Shown: positions 53,309 through 62,597 of the stretch, piece after piece
How positions within the stretch are numbered: position 1 is the stretch's first letter
Layout of the letters: each line of letters begins with the position of its first letter
Source of the DNA: Sterolibacterium sp.
GTDB taxonomy: Bacteria > Pseudomonadota > Gammaproteobacteria > Burkholderiales > Rhodocyclaceae
Assembly: GCA_018062105.1 (NCBI GenBank)
Contig: JAGOSV010000005.1
Coordinates: 1 to 64,000 of the forward strand
Direction: 5' to 3'
DNA: 64,000 bases
The notes under the pieces: generated by a model
Told to the model about the DNA's origin: nothing
What the model saw: the letters and a program-made list of their open reading frames with translations, nothing else
Database searches by the model: none
Translations under genes and position numbers: made by a program

Positions 53309-54337
53309 TCAGCGGAAACCAACCCGATCAAAGATCATCTGGGCTTTGATGCGATCGTTGGCCAGTTTGCCGACTTCCAGCGTGTCGGCCTTGAAGGACC
53401 CCAGGGCCTCCAGTGCCGGGTTGCTGACCTTGATGCCGGGAACGGCCGGCCATTCGTTGTTGCCGTCTGCGAAGTAACGCTGTGCCTCGTCGCTGGCCAG
53501 ATATTCGAGGAACTTCAGCGCGGCTTCCTTGTGCGGAGCCGTCTTCAGGATGCCGGCGCCGGAGACGTTGATGTGGGCACCGAACCCTTGCTGATCCGGC
53601 CAGATGACACCGATACGTTCGCTGATCCGGCGATCCTCCGGCTTGGTGGAGCGCATCAGGCGGGCAACGTAGTAGCTATTGCTGAGAGCCACGTCACATT
53701 CTCCGGCGGCTACTGCCTTGATCTGGTCGGTATCGCCACCTTTGGGGCTGCGGGCAAAATTGGCCACGACACCTTTGGCCCATGCTTCGGCTTTGGCTTC
53801 GCCCTGGTGGGCGATGATCGATGCCATGAGTGAAATGTTGTAGGGGTGTGCGCCGGAACGTGAGCAGAGCTTGCCTTTCAGGGCGGGTTTGGCCAGGTCG
53901 GCGTAGTTGGCAATTTCGTCGGCCTTGATGCGGCTTTTGGCATAGACAATGACGCGGGCACGCAGCGAAAAGGAATACCAGTCCGTGGTGTGCAGATGCG
54001 CCGGAATGCGGCTGTCCAGCAGCTTGGATTGGATGGGGGAAAACAGCCCGAGATCGTGGGCGGCAGCCAGCCGTGCCGCATCGACAGTCAGCAGAATGTC
54101 GGCCGGACTTCTGGCGCCTTCGTTGCGGATGCGCTCCAGCAGTTCTTCTTCCTTGCCTTCGATCCGGTTGATGCGGATACCTGTCTGTTTGGTGAAGTTC
54201 TGGTAGAGCGCCTCATCCGTCTGGTAGTGACGCGCCGAATAGAGGTTTAACACCGGCTCTTCGGCCGCCAGGGCGGGCGTCAGGGCAAGCGGGGTGCATA
54301 GCAAGGCGAGCAGCAGGCGTGACAGTCTGGGGGTCAT
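53309..54337 (-). CDS. fbpA: Periplasmic iron(III)-binding protein
   Basis: A 342-residue binding protein of the FbpA/FutA/IdiA family. The signal peptide is MTPRLSRLLLALLCTPLALTP ending ALA before AEEPVLNLYSARHYQTDEAL. Iron-binding residues of the group are visible as the YSARHY tyrosine/histidine near the N-terminus and the tyrosine pair in ALSNSYYVARL (near 225). INVSGAGILKTAPHKEAALKFLEYL is typical of these proteins. It is transcribed opposite to fbpB from its own Fur-box-bearing promoter. Confidence 0.94.
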   Translation of the reverse strand: MTPRLSRLLLALLCTPLALTPALAAEEPVLNLYSARHYQTDEALYQNFTKQTGIRINRIEGKEEELLERIRNEGARSPADILLTVDAARLAAAHDLGLFSPIQSKLLDSRIPAHLHTTDWYSFSLRARVIVYAKSRIKADEIANYADLAKPALKGKLCSRSGAHPYNISLMASIIAHQGEAKAEAWAKGVVANFARSPKGGDTDQIKAVAAGECDVALSNSYYVARLMRSTKPEDRRISERIGVIWPDQQGFGAHINVSGAGILKTAPHKEAALKFLEYLASDEAQRYFADGNNEWPAVPGIKVSNPALEALGSFKADTLEVGKLANDRIKAQMIFDRVGFR

Positions 54338-54657
54338 GGCATGGATCCCGGATGAGAGGAGGAAAATCCGTCAGGGGCGTGCCCACCTCAAACCTTTCGG
54401 ACGGCATGCGACCTTTTGGGCGGTAGCGAGGATGGTAGCTGGGCAGATGTGGCAACGCCGGGTGCCGATGATAGCCTACCTTGCAGCGTGAGTAAATAAG
54501 AATTATTATTGTTCGGTGGTGTTTGGTGATGTCCTGCTGGAGGTGGCTCAAAAGCAAGCCGTGTCCGAGCCGGGGTTGTTGATGCCTGGATTTTTGTGGG
54601 CAGGGCGGGCGAGAGCGCTGGTGTTTCACCAGGCATCGATATCCGATGCAGGCAGGT
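54338..54657. other. Upstream region of fbpA
   Basis: No gene is seen in this 320-base gap. It holds the candidate promoter and Fur box of fbpA (54468-54510), giving a leader of about 130 bases, and a small stem CTGGTG-TTT-CACCAG (54618-54632) 25 bases after the pilZ stop, without a T-tract. Confidence 0.5.
54468..54510 (-). promoter_or_regulatory. fbpA promoter with overlapping Fur-box candidate
   Basis: On the minus strand TTTACT (54496-54491), a 17-base spacer and TATCAT (54473-54468) make a plausible sigma-70 promoter. Overlapping the -35, AATAATAATTCTTATTTAC (54510-54492) matches 12 of 19 positions of the Fur consensus GATAATGATAATCATTATC. Repression of the binding-protein gene by Fur-Fe is therefore likely but unproven. 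Confidence 0.65.
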
Positions 54658-55053
54658 TTATTCAGCGTTTCCCGGGGGCACCATGCTTTTGAGCAGGGTG
54701 GGGACGTCGCGGTCGAGCAGGCTGATTTCGGCCAGGTTGAGCTCGACTAGCTGGATCAGGGCAACCCGTTCCTTTTCACCGACACCGATGAATTTGATGC
54801 CCAGGGTGTCCTCGGCGTTATGAACCACCAGTCCATTGAAGGAGGCGACGACTTCCGAGCCCTGGCCATTGTGCAAGACATGCAGACGGCAGGGGCGCAG
54901 GAAGGGGGAGTCGCCGAGGGGGGGGTCGAAGGTGAAAATGGCACCGTTCAGCGAAATGTCACACAGCGTTCCGCTGCCCGAGTGGCCGCGGAACTGGATT
55001 TCAGCCCTTGAATGGAAGGGAAAACTACCTAATTTTTTGCGCTTGTCCGGCAT
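54658..55053 (-). CDS. PilZ-domain protein
   Basis: A 131-residue protein with a PilZ-like fold pattern: CDISLNGAIFTFDPP matches the second c-di-GMP motif (D/N-x-S-x2-G). The usual N-terminal R-x3-R is replaced by HSRAEIQF, so c-di-GMP binding is uncertain. An acidic helix (about 85-115) ends the protein. It lies 54 bases after cimA on the same strand. Confidence 0.7.
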   Translation of the reverse strand: MPDKRKKLGSFPFHSRAEIQFRGHSGSGTLCDISLNGAIFTFDPPLGDSPFLRPCRLHVLHNGQGSEVVASFNGLVVHNAEDTLGIKFIGVGEKERVALIQLVELNLAEISLLDRDVPTLLKSMVPPGNAE

Positions 55054-55107
55054 GCGCCTGTCATCCTTTTTCTGGACATATCCGTATTGCTTACGACATG
55101 CTCGAGC

Positions 55108-56685
55108 TCATTCTACGGCTTTTTTCTGGTCACGCAGCAATTTGTATTCGACGGCATCGACCAGTGCGCGCCAGGAGGCATCGATGATGTCGGTGGAAAC
55201 TCCGATGGTGGTCCAGCATTCGTGGTGGTCCGTCGATTCGATCAAGACACGTACCCGGGCGGCCGAGGCTTGATCTGAATCGAGTACGCGCACCTTGTAG
55301 TCGGTCAGCTTGATCTGGCCGATGGCCGGGTAGAAGCGCTCGAGTGCCTTGCGCATGGCCTTGTCGAGGGCATTGACCGGGCCATCGCCTTCGGCAGCGG
55401 TGATTTCTTCCAGCTCACCAACGGCAATCTTGATCATCGCCGATGAATTGATGCCGCCGGCTGTAGGTTCATTGACGATGACCTTGAAGTCCTTGCGCTC
55501 GAAGAAGGGCTGATATTTGCCCAATTCCTTGCGTACCACCAGTTCAAAGGAGCTTTCTGCCGTTTCGAATTGATACCCTTCATGTTCGAGTGCCTTGAGA
55601 CGGTCGAGGACACGCTGGGTATCGGGTGAGTCTTTTTTCAGCAGAGGGTCGATTTCGTTGATCTTGGCCAGCAGGGTGCTGCGTCCGGCCACTTCGGACA
55701 TCAGGATGTGGCGCGTGTTGCCGACGGCTTTGGGATTGATGTGCTCGTAGGAAATCGGGTTCTTGTTGACCGCATCGATGTGCATGCCGCCTTTGTGGGC
55801 AAAGGCGTCATTGCCGACATAGGGTGCTTTCTCATTGTGCGTGATGTTGGCAATTTCGCTGACGAAGCGCGCTACGGAGGTCAGGCGGCTGAGGCGATCT
55901 TCGGGGATGCACTCACGTCCCAGCTTGAGCTGCAGATTGGGCAGGATGGAGCACAGATTGGCGTTGCCGCAGCGTTCACCAATCCCGTTGATGGTGCCCT
56001 GCACCTGGGTTGCGCCAGCCTTGACCGCCATCACCGAATTGGCGACGGCCATTTCGCCATCGTTGTGGCAGTGGATGCCAATGGCGGTCTGGAAGCGTTG
56101 TGCGACGGCTCGGGTAATGTCGAAAATTTCGTCGGGAAATGTGCCGCCGTTGGTATCGCACAATACCAGGCAGTCGGCTCCAGCCTCGGCTGCGGCGGCC
56201 AGGGCTTGCAGGGCGTAGTCTGGATTGGCCTTGTAGCCATCGAAAAAATGCTCGGCATCGAATGCGACTTCCTTGCCCTGTTGCTTGAGATAGCTGACGG
56301 TATCGGCAATCATGCGCAGGTTCTCGTCCAGCGTGGTGCGCAGGATGTCCGTCACCTGATAATCCCAACTCTTGCCGAAGATGCACAGTGCGGCTGTGCC
56401 GGCTTGCAGCAGGGATTGCAGGTTGTTGTCGTGCGCGGCCTCGATGCCGACCTTGCGGGTGGCGCCAAAGGCAATGATCTTGGCATTTTTCAGATCGAGT
56501 GCGGCCGCCCGTCGAAAAAACTCCATGTCCTTGGGATTGGAGCCGGGGTTGCCCGCCTCGATATAGCTCACACCCAGCGCATCCAGTGCTTCGACGATCT
56601 TGAGCTTGTCTTCGACCGAGTAGGAGATACCCTGGGCCTGGGCACCATCGCGCAGGGTGGAATCGAAGATGTGGATTTTATTCAT
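55108..56685 (-). CDS. cimA: (R)-citramalate synthase
   Basis: A 525-residue enzyme condensing pyruvate and acetyl-CoA to citramalate, opening the threonine-independent route to isoleucine. The catalytic TIM barrel has IFDSTLRDGAQAQGISYSVE, CDTNGGTFPDEIF, IGIHCHNDGEMAVANSVMAV and GTINGIGERCGNANL. The C-terminal LeuA-type regulatory domain (about 380-525) should bind isoleucine. It belongs to the long CimA/DUF form rather than 2-isopropylmalate synthase, since FDAEHFFDGYKANPDYAL is characteristic. The start ATG 56685 has CAGGAA upstream. Confidence 0.94.
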   Translation of the reverse strand: MNKIHIFDSTLRDGAQAQGISYSVEDKLKIVEALDALGVSYIEAGNPGSNPKDMEFFRRAAALDLKNAKIIAFGATRKVGIEAAHDNNLQSLLQAGTAALCIFGKSWDYQVTDILRTTLDENLRMIADTVSYLKQQGKEVAFDAEHFFDGYKANPDYALQALAAAAEAGADCLVLCDTNGGTFPDEIFDITRAVAQRFQTAIGIHCHNDGEMAVANSVMAVKAGATQVQGTINGIGERCGNANLCSILPNLQLKLGRECIPEDRLSRLTSVARFVSEIANITHNEKAPYVGNDAFAHKGGMHIDAVNKNPISYEHINPKAVGNTRHILMSEVAGRSTLLAKINEIDPLLKKDSPDTQRVLDRLKALEHEGYQFETAESSFELVVRKELGKYQPFFERKDFKVIVNEPTAGGINSSAMIKIAVGELEEITAAEGDGPVNALDKAMRKALERFYPAIGQIKLTDYKVRVLDSDQASAARVRVLIESTDHHECWTTIGVSTDIIDASWRALVDAVEYKLLRDQKKAVE

Positions 56686-56772
56686 GTGGCGTTCCTGGAA
56701 GGCTGCTGCGGGCACAGTGGGGAAACCGTGTATTTTATTCGATGCCCGCCCTCCTGCAGCGGTCTGTCCCGC

Positions 56773-58833
56773 TTATTCCGTCTGATCGGGGAGGGCTGCT
56801 CCCAGCGCTCGTTCACGCAGGCGGAACAGCTCGTCACGGGCGGCGGCAGCCTCCTCGAATTCAAGGTTGCGGGCGTGCTCCTGCATGGCTTTTTCCAGCT
56901 GCCGGATGGCTTTGGACAGCTCCTTTTCGTTCATTACGTCATAGCGTGCCGATGGCTGGGCGGCCAGACGTGCGCGTGGCTCGCTGGTGGTTTCGTAGAT
57001 GCCGTCGATGAGATCCTTGACCCGCTTGACCACGCCTTGTGGCGTGATGCCGTGGGCAGCATTGAAGGCCAGCTGCTTGCTGCGGCGGCGTTCGGCTTCG
57101 TCGATGGCGCGTTGCATCGAGCTGGTGATGCGGTCGGCGTAGAGAATGGCGGTGCCGTTGAGGTGACGGGCGGCGCGGCCGATGGTCTGGATGAGGGAAC
57201 GCGTCGAACGCAGGAATCCTTCCTTGTCAGCATCGAGGATGGCGACCAGCGAGACTTCCGGGATGTCCAGCCCTTCGCGCAGCAGATTGATGCCGATCAG
57301 CACATCGAAGACACCCAGACGCAGGTCACGGATGATTTCGACGCGCTCGACGGTTTCGATGTCGGAATGCAGATAGCGTGCCTTGATGCCGTTGTCGGCA
57401 AGATATTCGGTGAGCTGTTCGGCCATGCGCTTGGTCAGGGTGGTGACCAGCACACGTTCTTCGATAGCCACCCGTAACCGGATTTCTCCGAGCAGGTCAT
57501 CGACCTGGGTGGTTGCCGGGCGGATGATGAGGACAGGATCGACCAATCCGGTGGGACGCACCACCTGTTCGACGACCTGACCCTGGTGCTGCCCCTCGTA
57601 TTCTGCTGGTGTGGCAGAAACGAAGATGGTTTGTGGCATCAGACGTTCGAATTCCTCAAAGCGCAAAGGGCGGTTGTCCAGTGCGGAAGGCAGGCGAAAA
57701 CCATAATTGACGAGGTTTTCCTTGCGTGCCCGGTCGCCCTTGTACATGCCGCCGATCTGGGGAAGGGTGACGTGGCTTTCGTCGAGAAACATCAGCGAAC
57801 GAGGCGGCAGATAGTCGATCAGCGTCGGTGGAGGCTCACCCGGCTGGCGACCGGAAAGATGGCGCGAGTAGTTCTCGATGCCTTTGCAGAAGCCCAGCTG
57901 ATCGAGCATTTCCAGGTCGAAGCGGGTGCGCTGTTCGATGCGCTGACATTCAACGAGCCTTTGTTCCTGCTGGAAGACGTCGATACGCTCACGTAGCTCG
58001 CCCTTGATATGTTCGATGGCTCGCACGACGGTGTCGCGTGGTGTGACGTAGTGGCTGGCTGGATAGACGGTGAAGCGGCCGAGTTTCTGGCGCGTGTGGC
58101 CAGTGAGCGGGTCAAACAGGGTCAGGGATTCGATGTCGTCATCGAACAGGGTGATGCGCACGGCATGGTCGGCATTTTCTGCCGGAAACACGTCGATGAC
58201 ATCGCCCCGCACCCGGTAGATACCACGGTGAAAATCCATGTCATTGCGCTCGTACTGCATTTCCGTCAGGCGGCGGATGATGTCACGCTGCGACAGTTTT
58301 TCGCCACTGCGCAGATGCAGGATCATGCTGTGGTAATCGACTGGATCGCCGATGCCGTAGATGGCCGAGACGCTGGCAACGATCACACAATCCGGCCGTT
58401 CCAGCAGGGCTTTGGTGGCCGACAGGCGCATCTGTTCGATGTGTTCGTTGATGGAGGAATCTTTCTCGATGAACAGGTCGCGCGAGGGCACATAGGCTTC
58501 AGGCTGGTAATAATCGTAGTAGGAAACGAAATATTCGACGGCGTTTTCCGGAAAAAACTCGCGGAATTCGGCGTAGAGCTGGGCGGCCAGCGTCTTGTTG
58601 GGTGCCATGACGATGGCCGGCCGCCCGGTGCGGGCGATGACATTGGCCATGGTGAAGGTCTTGCCCGAGCCGGTCACGCCCAGCAAGGTCTGGTACAGCA
58701 GGCCATCCTCGAGCCCTTCGACCAGCTGGCGGATGGCCGCAGGCTGGTCACCGGCTGGCTGAAAGGGCAGGTGCAGCCGGTAGGGGCTGCCGGGAAAAGT
58801 CTGGATGGCTGGGGTGGCGGCAGCGGTAGACAC
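56773..58833 (-). CDS. uvrB: UvrABC system helicase-like subunit UvrB
   Basis: A 686-residue damage-verification subunit of nucleotide excision repair. [20 protein letters not shown], Walker [17 protein letters not shown], the beta-hairpin region [44 protein letters not shown] and a C-terminal UVR motif ([26 protein letters not shown]) are visible. Starts are GTG only: 58833 is chosen because it follows the 8-bp tandem repeat, and an in-frame GTG at 58851 would add six residues encoded by the repeat. Confidence 0.96.
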   Translation of the reverse strand: MSTAAATPAIQTFPGSPYRLHLPFQPAGDQPAAIRQLVEGLEDGLLYQTLLGVTGSGKTFTMANVIARTGRPAIVMAPNKTLAAQLYAEFREFFPENAVEYFVSYYDYYQPEAYVPSRDLFIEKDSSINEHIEQMRLSATKALLERPDCVIVASVSAIYGIGDPVDYHSMILHLRSGEKLSQRDIIRRLTEMQYERNDMDFHRGIYRVRGDVIDVFPAENADHAVRITLFDDDIESLTLFDPLTGHTRQKLGRFTVYPASHYVTPRDTVVRAIEHIKGELRERIDVFQQEQRLVECQRIEQRTRFDLEMLDQLGFCKGIENYSRHLSGRQPGEPPPTLIDYLPPRSLMFLDESHVTLPQIGGMYKGDRARKENLVNYGFRLPSALDNRPLRFEEFERLMPQTIFVSATPAEYEGQHQGQVVEQVVRPTGLVDPVLIIRPATTQVDDLLGEIRLRVAIEERVLVTTLTKRMAEQLTEYLADNGIKARYLHSDIETVERVEIIRDLRLGVFDVLIGINLLREGLDIPEVSLVAILDADKEGFLRSTRSLIQTIGRAARHLNGTAILYADRITSSMQRAIDEAERRRSKQLAFNAAHGITPQGVVKRVKDLIDGIYETTSEPRARLAAQPSARYDVMNEKELSKAIRQLEKAMQEHARNLEFEEAAAARDELFRLRERALGAALPDQTE

Positions 58834-58854
58834 ACGAACACACGAACACACGAA
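58831..58854. repeat. 8-bp tandem repeat at the uvrB start
   Basis: Three perfect copies of CACACGAA (58831-58838, 58839-58846, 58847-58854). On the uvrB strand they read TTCGTGTG and supply several GTG codons. The unit is not a multiple of three, so copy-number change would alter which GTG is in frame upstream of 58833 and the ribosome-site distance. Confidence 0.85.
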
Positions 58855-58877
58855 ATGGCGGAGAAATGAGGGGTGGG

Positions 58878-59423
58878 TCAGCGTTTTTGCTGGTGAACCT
58901 TGTCCGCCAGAGCAGCCATTTGCTCGCCGATCAGTTTTTTCAGCGATTCATCCACCAGATTGCCGTTGCCGTCGAAAGAGGCGCTGAAGGCGTTGGCGAA
59001 GACTTCTGGGTTGTTCAGTGGCCGGAGGTTCAGGCAGACGCAGACCTGGCGCAGGTGGTATTGTGCCCGTGAGGTTCCCATGCCGCCACCAGCCCCCATG
59101 ATGGCGACCGGCTTGCCGGAGAGCAGGGGGTTGTTGGGTTCCCGTGAGGCCCAATCGAGGATGTTTTTGAGTGCCGGTGCGAGCGAATAGTTATATTCCG
59201 GGCAGGCCAGTACCAGGGCATCGGCGGCGGCCAGCTGGTCAAATACCCGCAGGATGGCTGCCGGTTTGGTGGCGATATCCTGACTGTAGAAAGGGATGTC
59301 GGACAGATCGGCAATTTCCAGAGTGGTATTGGCAGGCAGTTGTGCCTGGGCCGCCCGTAGCAGGCCGGTGTTGGCAGAGGCTTGGCGCAGGCTGCCGGAA
59401 ATGCCGAGGAGTTTGATGCTCAT
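58878..59423 (-). CDS. NADPH-dependent FMN reductase family protein
   Basis: A 181-residue flavodoxin-like reductase. The FMN loop is [16 protein letters not shown] (about 7-22), and the family block is [23 protein letters not shown] (about 75-97) followed by [21 protein letters not shown]. Members reduce quinones, azo dyes, FMN or chromate with NADPH; the substrate is unknown. The ATG at 59423 is preferred to longer starts. It lies beside uvrB on the same strand (44 bases). Confidence 0.9.
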   Translation of the reverse strand: MSIKLLGISGSLRQASANTGLLRAAQAQLPANTTLEIADLSDIPFYSQDIATKPAAILRVFDQLAAADALVLACPEYNYSLAPALKNILDWASREPNNPLLSGKPVAIMGAGGGMGTSRAQYHLRQVCVCLNLRPLNNPEVFANAFSASFDGNGNLVDESLKKLIGEQMAALADKVHQQKR

Positions 59424-59580
59424 GGGGGTTCCTTGTGAGGTTGCTGGGATGGCGAAGCGGTGAGTGTAGCGGTGGCTGTGCATCATGCCAAGTTTCCCGG
59501 GTAAAATACGCCGCTTTGGCCGTCGCTCGCTGCTTGCGGCAGCGACATCTTCCGTCTGTTTTTTTGATTCTCTTTTTCCC

Positions 59581-60789
59581 ATGACTTCTACGCTCTTTGC
59601 CCAGGTGGAGATGGCTCCCCGGGATCCCATTCTTGGTTTGAATGAGGCTTTCAACGCAGATACCCGCAGCAACAAGGTAAATCTTGGCGTGGGGGTGTTT
59701 TTTGATGATCATGGCAAGATTCCGCTGCTGGCGGCAGTCAAGGCCGCTGAAAAAGCGCGACTCGAAGCGGCACCGGCACGGGGCTATCAGCCGATCGAAG
59801 GTCTGGCGGCCTACAACCAGGCGGTACAAAAACTGCTGTTTGGTGCAGATTCCCCCCTGCTTGCCGACGGTCGTGTCGTAACCATCGAGGCGCTGGGGGG
59901 GACGGGTGCCTTGAAGGTGGGGGCTGATTATCTCAAGCGTCTGCTGCCTGCTGCCAAGGTTTATATCAGTGATCCGAGCTGGGAGAATCATCGCGCCCTG
60001 TTCGAGTCGGCCGGGTTTCCTGTTGAGACCTATCCCTACTACGATCCTGCCACACGCGGTGTCCAGTTCAGTGCGCTGAAATCCACGCTCTCCGGCCTGC
60101 CGGCGGGCTCGATCATCGTCCTGCATGCCTGCTGCCACAATCCGACGGGGGCTGACTTGAACGAGGCGCAGTGGCGTGAGCTCGTTGATCTTTGCGCAAC
60201 CCGGCAGCTCGTTCCCTTCATCGACATGGCTTATCAGGGCTTTGCCGATGGCGTTGAGGCGGATGGCATTGCGCCGCGCCTGTTTGCGGCTTCCGGTCTG
60301 TCCTTTTTTGTCTCCAGCTCTTTTTCCAAGTCCTTTTCGTTGTATGGCGAACGTGTCGGGGCATTGTCCGTCGTCACGGCCAGCAAGGATGAAAGTGCGC
60401 GTGTGCTAAGTCAGGTCAAGCGGGTCATTCGTACCAACTATTCCAATCCCCCGACTCACGGCGGTGCGATTGTTGCCGCGGTGTTGTCCGATCCAGCATT
60501 GCACCAGCAGTGGGAGGATGAGCTGGCTGGCATGCGTGAGCGGATTCGTGCCATGCGCACCGGGCTGGTGGCCAAGCTGCGCGAGCGCAACGTCAAACAG
60601 GATTTTTCCTTCGTGGCTGCCCAGTGCGGCATGTTCTCCTATACGGGACTGACGGCAGAACAGGTTGAGCGGCTGAGGGCCGAGTTCGGTATTTATGCCG
60701 TCAGTACCGGGCGTATCTGTCTGGCTGCTCTGAATACACGCAATATCGATTACGTCGCGGATTCGATAGCCGCGGTACTGAGCGCCTGA
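59581..60789 (+). CDS. tyrB: Aromatic-amino-acid aminotransferase
   Basis: A 402-residue class I PLP aminotransferase (AspC/TyrB group). NKVNLGVGVFFDDHGKIPLL, ALGGTGALKVGADYLKRLLP, HACCHNPTGADL, the PLP Lys in SSFSKSFSLYGERVGAL, and a C-terminal GRICLAALNTRNIDYVA with the substrate Arg are present. Aspartate aminotransferase activity cannot be excluded from sequence; the symbol is tentative. A TAAAAT lies at 59502-59507 without a clear -35. The stop overlaps the next ATG (TGATG). Confidence 0.9.
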   Translation: MTSTLFAQVEMAPRDPILGLNEAFNADTRSNKVNLGVGVFFDDHGKIPLLAAVKAAEKARLEAAPARGYQPIEGLAAYNQAVQKLLFGADSPLLADGRVVTIEALGGTGALKVGADYLKRLLPAAKVYISDPSWENHRALFESAGFPVETYPYYDPATRGVQFSALKSTLSGLPAGSIIVLHACCHNPTGADLNEAQWRELVDLCATRQLVPFIDMAYQGFADGVEADGIAPRLFAASGLSFFVSSSFSKSFSLYGERVGALSVVTASKDESARVLSQVKRVIRTNYSNPPTHGGAIVAAVLSDPALHQQWEDELAGMRERIRAMRTGLVAKLRERNVKQDFSFVAAQCGMFSYTGLTAEQVERLRAEFGIYAVSTGRICLAALNTRNIDYVADSIAAVLSA

Positions 60790-61394
60790 TGGCGATGGCG
60801 ATAGTTTTTGGCTGGGGCCGGGGCTGGGGCTTCAAGGTGCGAAAACTGCGAGGCGGCTTGCTGGTTGCCTTGATGCTGGGGGCCGGGCTGAACACGAACG
60901 TCGCCCGGGCCGACCAGGTGGATCGCGATTTCCAGTTGGCGCGCCAGCAGCTGGATATTTCACCGTCATTGTCCCTGTCTCCGTCTCCTTCATCTTCCTT
61001 TTTGCAGCGCACCAGCAGCAATCTCAATGAGGTGACTGATCGAGCCCTGGAGCTGCTTGGGGTTCGCTATCGGCGTGGCGGGAACTCACCCGAGCGGGGA
61101 TTCGATTGCAGTGGATTTGTTGATCACGTCTTCAAGAGCATCGGTACGCTGCTGCCACGCACTTCACGCGAAATGAGCCGGCGTGGCGAGGCGGTGGAAA
61201 AAGACGAGTTGCAGCCGGGTGATCTGGTATTTTTCAACACCATGCGCCGTACCTTCTCGCATGTCGGCATCTACCTGGGCAATCATCGTTTCGTTCATGC
61301 GCCGGCCAGCGGCGGCAAAGTTCGGGTCGATGACATGCGCGAAAAATACTGGGGACGGCGCTACAACGGCGCCAGACGTGTCCAGGCGGATTGA
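60789..61394 (+). CDS. NlpC/P60 family cell-wall hydrolase
   Basis: A 201-residue exported peptidase cutting peptidoglycan stems. A long basic n-region leads into a hydrophobic signal (about 22-40, GGLLVALMLGAGL), cleaved before ADQ. A Ser/Pro-rich linker (about 55-75) precedes the C40 domain (about 80-198). Catalytic Cys is in GFDCSGFVDHVF, the first His in SHVGIYLGNH, and the last His is in FVHAPASGGK. Translation starts inside the tyrB stop, an odd functional pairing. Confidence 0.93.
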   Translation: MAMAIVFGWGRGWGFKVRKLRGGLLVALMLGAGLNTNVARADQVDRDFQLARQQLDISPSLSLSPSPSSSFLQRTSSNLNEVTDRALELLGVRYRRGGNSPERGFDCSGFVDHVFKSIGTLLPRTSREMSRRGEAVEKDELQPGDLVFFNTMRRTFSHVGIYLGNHRFVHAPASGGKVRVDDMREKYWGRRYNGARRVQAD

Positions 61395-61432
61395 GTTGAT
61401 CGAGCCGATGGGACGGATGGTGTCCGGTGCCG

Positions 61433-62353
61433 TTATTTGACTCGCTCGCCCCAGCGGGCAAGTTTTGAGCGTATTTCGGGAAGCGCTGCCGTAGCAGCTT
61501 TTTCGCCTTCCATCACGGCCTGATGCCGATCCTGAAAGCCTGTGGCGCGGATGCCGGGTGTGTTTGGCTGGATGACAACATCTGCCATGGGGAGCTCCAG
61601 GCGGTTGATGGCCTGCCCCATGATGGAAAATGTTTGCAGCAGCACATCGATCATTCCCTGGGTCTTGCCATATTGTGGTCGGGCGGAAATATCGACGGCA
61701 ATGATGAAATCAGCCCCCAGGGATTTCGCCGTACTGACGGGTACCGGGCTGACCAGCCCACCATCGACATATTCACGGCCATTGATGACGACCGGCTGAA
61801 AGACCCCGGGCACGCTGCTCGAAGCGCGTACTGCCATACCGGTGTTGCCAGTACGGAAGACGATGGGTGCGCCGCTGTGCAGGTCTGTGGCGACGACAGC
61901 CAGCAGGCGGGGCATTTTTTCCAGAGGGCGCTGGTTGACGGCGCGGTTGATGAATTCCTGCAGTGCCTCACCCTTGATGACGCCGCGATCCGGCAGCGAC
62001 CAGTCGCTGATTTGCCGCTCATCCATCTGCAGGCCCAGTTGTTGCAGCTCGAAACCGTTGTGCCCCGAGGCATACAGGGCACCCACGACCGAGCCTGCGC
62101 TGGTGCCGACGATGATGTCCGGCACGATGCCCTGGGCTTCCAGCGTTTTTATGACCCCGATATGCGCAAAGCCGCGTGCCGCCCCACCGCCCAGAACCAG
62201 TGCAATCCTGGGTGTGGCCGCAGGCTTTGCAGGGGGTGGTGTGGCGATTGCCCCATCCCCATTCCCGAGAGGCAGGATGTGCGCGCAGGCAGTCAGCAGT
62301 ACGAGGGTAAAGAGTAGCGCGAGGCGCTGCCAGCGGAAGAAATGTGGGGGCAT
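61433..62353 (-). CDS. Patatin-like phospholipase lipoprotein (RssA-like)
   Basis: A 306-residue lipoprotein. The signal MPPHFFRWQRLALLFTLVLL ends in lipobox LTAC, so Cys23 is the lipidated residue. The patatin domain (about 45-270) has the oxyanion loop LGGGAARGFAHIG, nucleophile elbow GTSAGSVVG (Ser) and DGG (YVDGGLVSPVPV, catalytic Asp). It belongs to the bacterial RssA/NTE group. ATG 62353 is used because it sits at the signal peptide; the longer frame above it is not coding. Lol and Lnt machinery for its sorting is encoded elsewhere in the window. Confidence 0.9.
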   Translation of the reverse strand: MPPHFFRWQRLALLFTLVLLTACAHILPLGNGDGAIATPPPAKPAATPRIALVLGGGAARGFAHIGVIKTLEAQGIVPDIIVGTSAGSVVGALYASGHNGFELQQLGLQMDERQISDWSLPDRGVIKGEALQEFINRAVNQRPLEKMPRLLAVVATDLHSGAPIVFRTGNTGMAVRASSSVPGVFQPVVINGREYVDGGLVSPVPVSTAKSLGADFIIAVDISARPQYGKTQGMIDVLLQTFSIMGQAINRLELPMADVVIQPNTPGIRATGFQDRHQAVMEGEKAATAALPEIRSKLARWGERVK

Positions 62354-62366
62354 GAGAAGGAAGATT

Positions 62367-62546
62367 TTATCCAGGCTGGGTGGATGTGCTGTCGGCTTCG
62401 GCGGCGGCCACGTCGGCCGCCAGGGTTTCCTGGAGCAGGCCGCACGTCTGGGTGCCGAGGGATTCGCTATGTGGATTCGCCGGGGCGCCAAAGCGCATGC
62501 GGCGCAGGTGGGCCAGTTTGGTGTGTCGTTCGGTACGAAAATCCAT
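62367..62546 (-). CDS. Small hypothetical protein, 59 residues
   Basis: A short open frame beginning MDFRTERHTKLAHLRRMRFG and ending in AAAEADSTSTQPG. It lies between the GIY-YIG gene and the patatin gene. The first half is basic, the second acidic and alanine-rich. No family is recognised and there is no clear ribosome site. It may be a real small gene or chance in GC-rich DNA; overlapping frames on the other strand look worse. Confidence 0.3.
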   Translation of the reverse strand: MDFRTERHTKLAHLRRMRFGAPANPHSESLGTQTCGLLQETLAADVAAAEADSTSTQPG

Positions 62547-62597
62547 GCCGGGATTTTACTGGCCGGGGGATAGCGTTGAGCGTGTCTGCGTTGCCGT

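Noticed and set aside
54658..55053. Confident c-di-GMP receptor
   Set aside because: The first PilZ motif (R-x3-R) is not visible, so only the domain, not ligand binding, can be claimed.
55708..57477. 589-codon plus-strand frame across cimA and uvrB
   Set aside because: Covers two well-identified genes on the other strand and the gap between them; no motifs.
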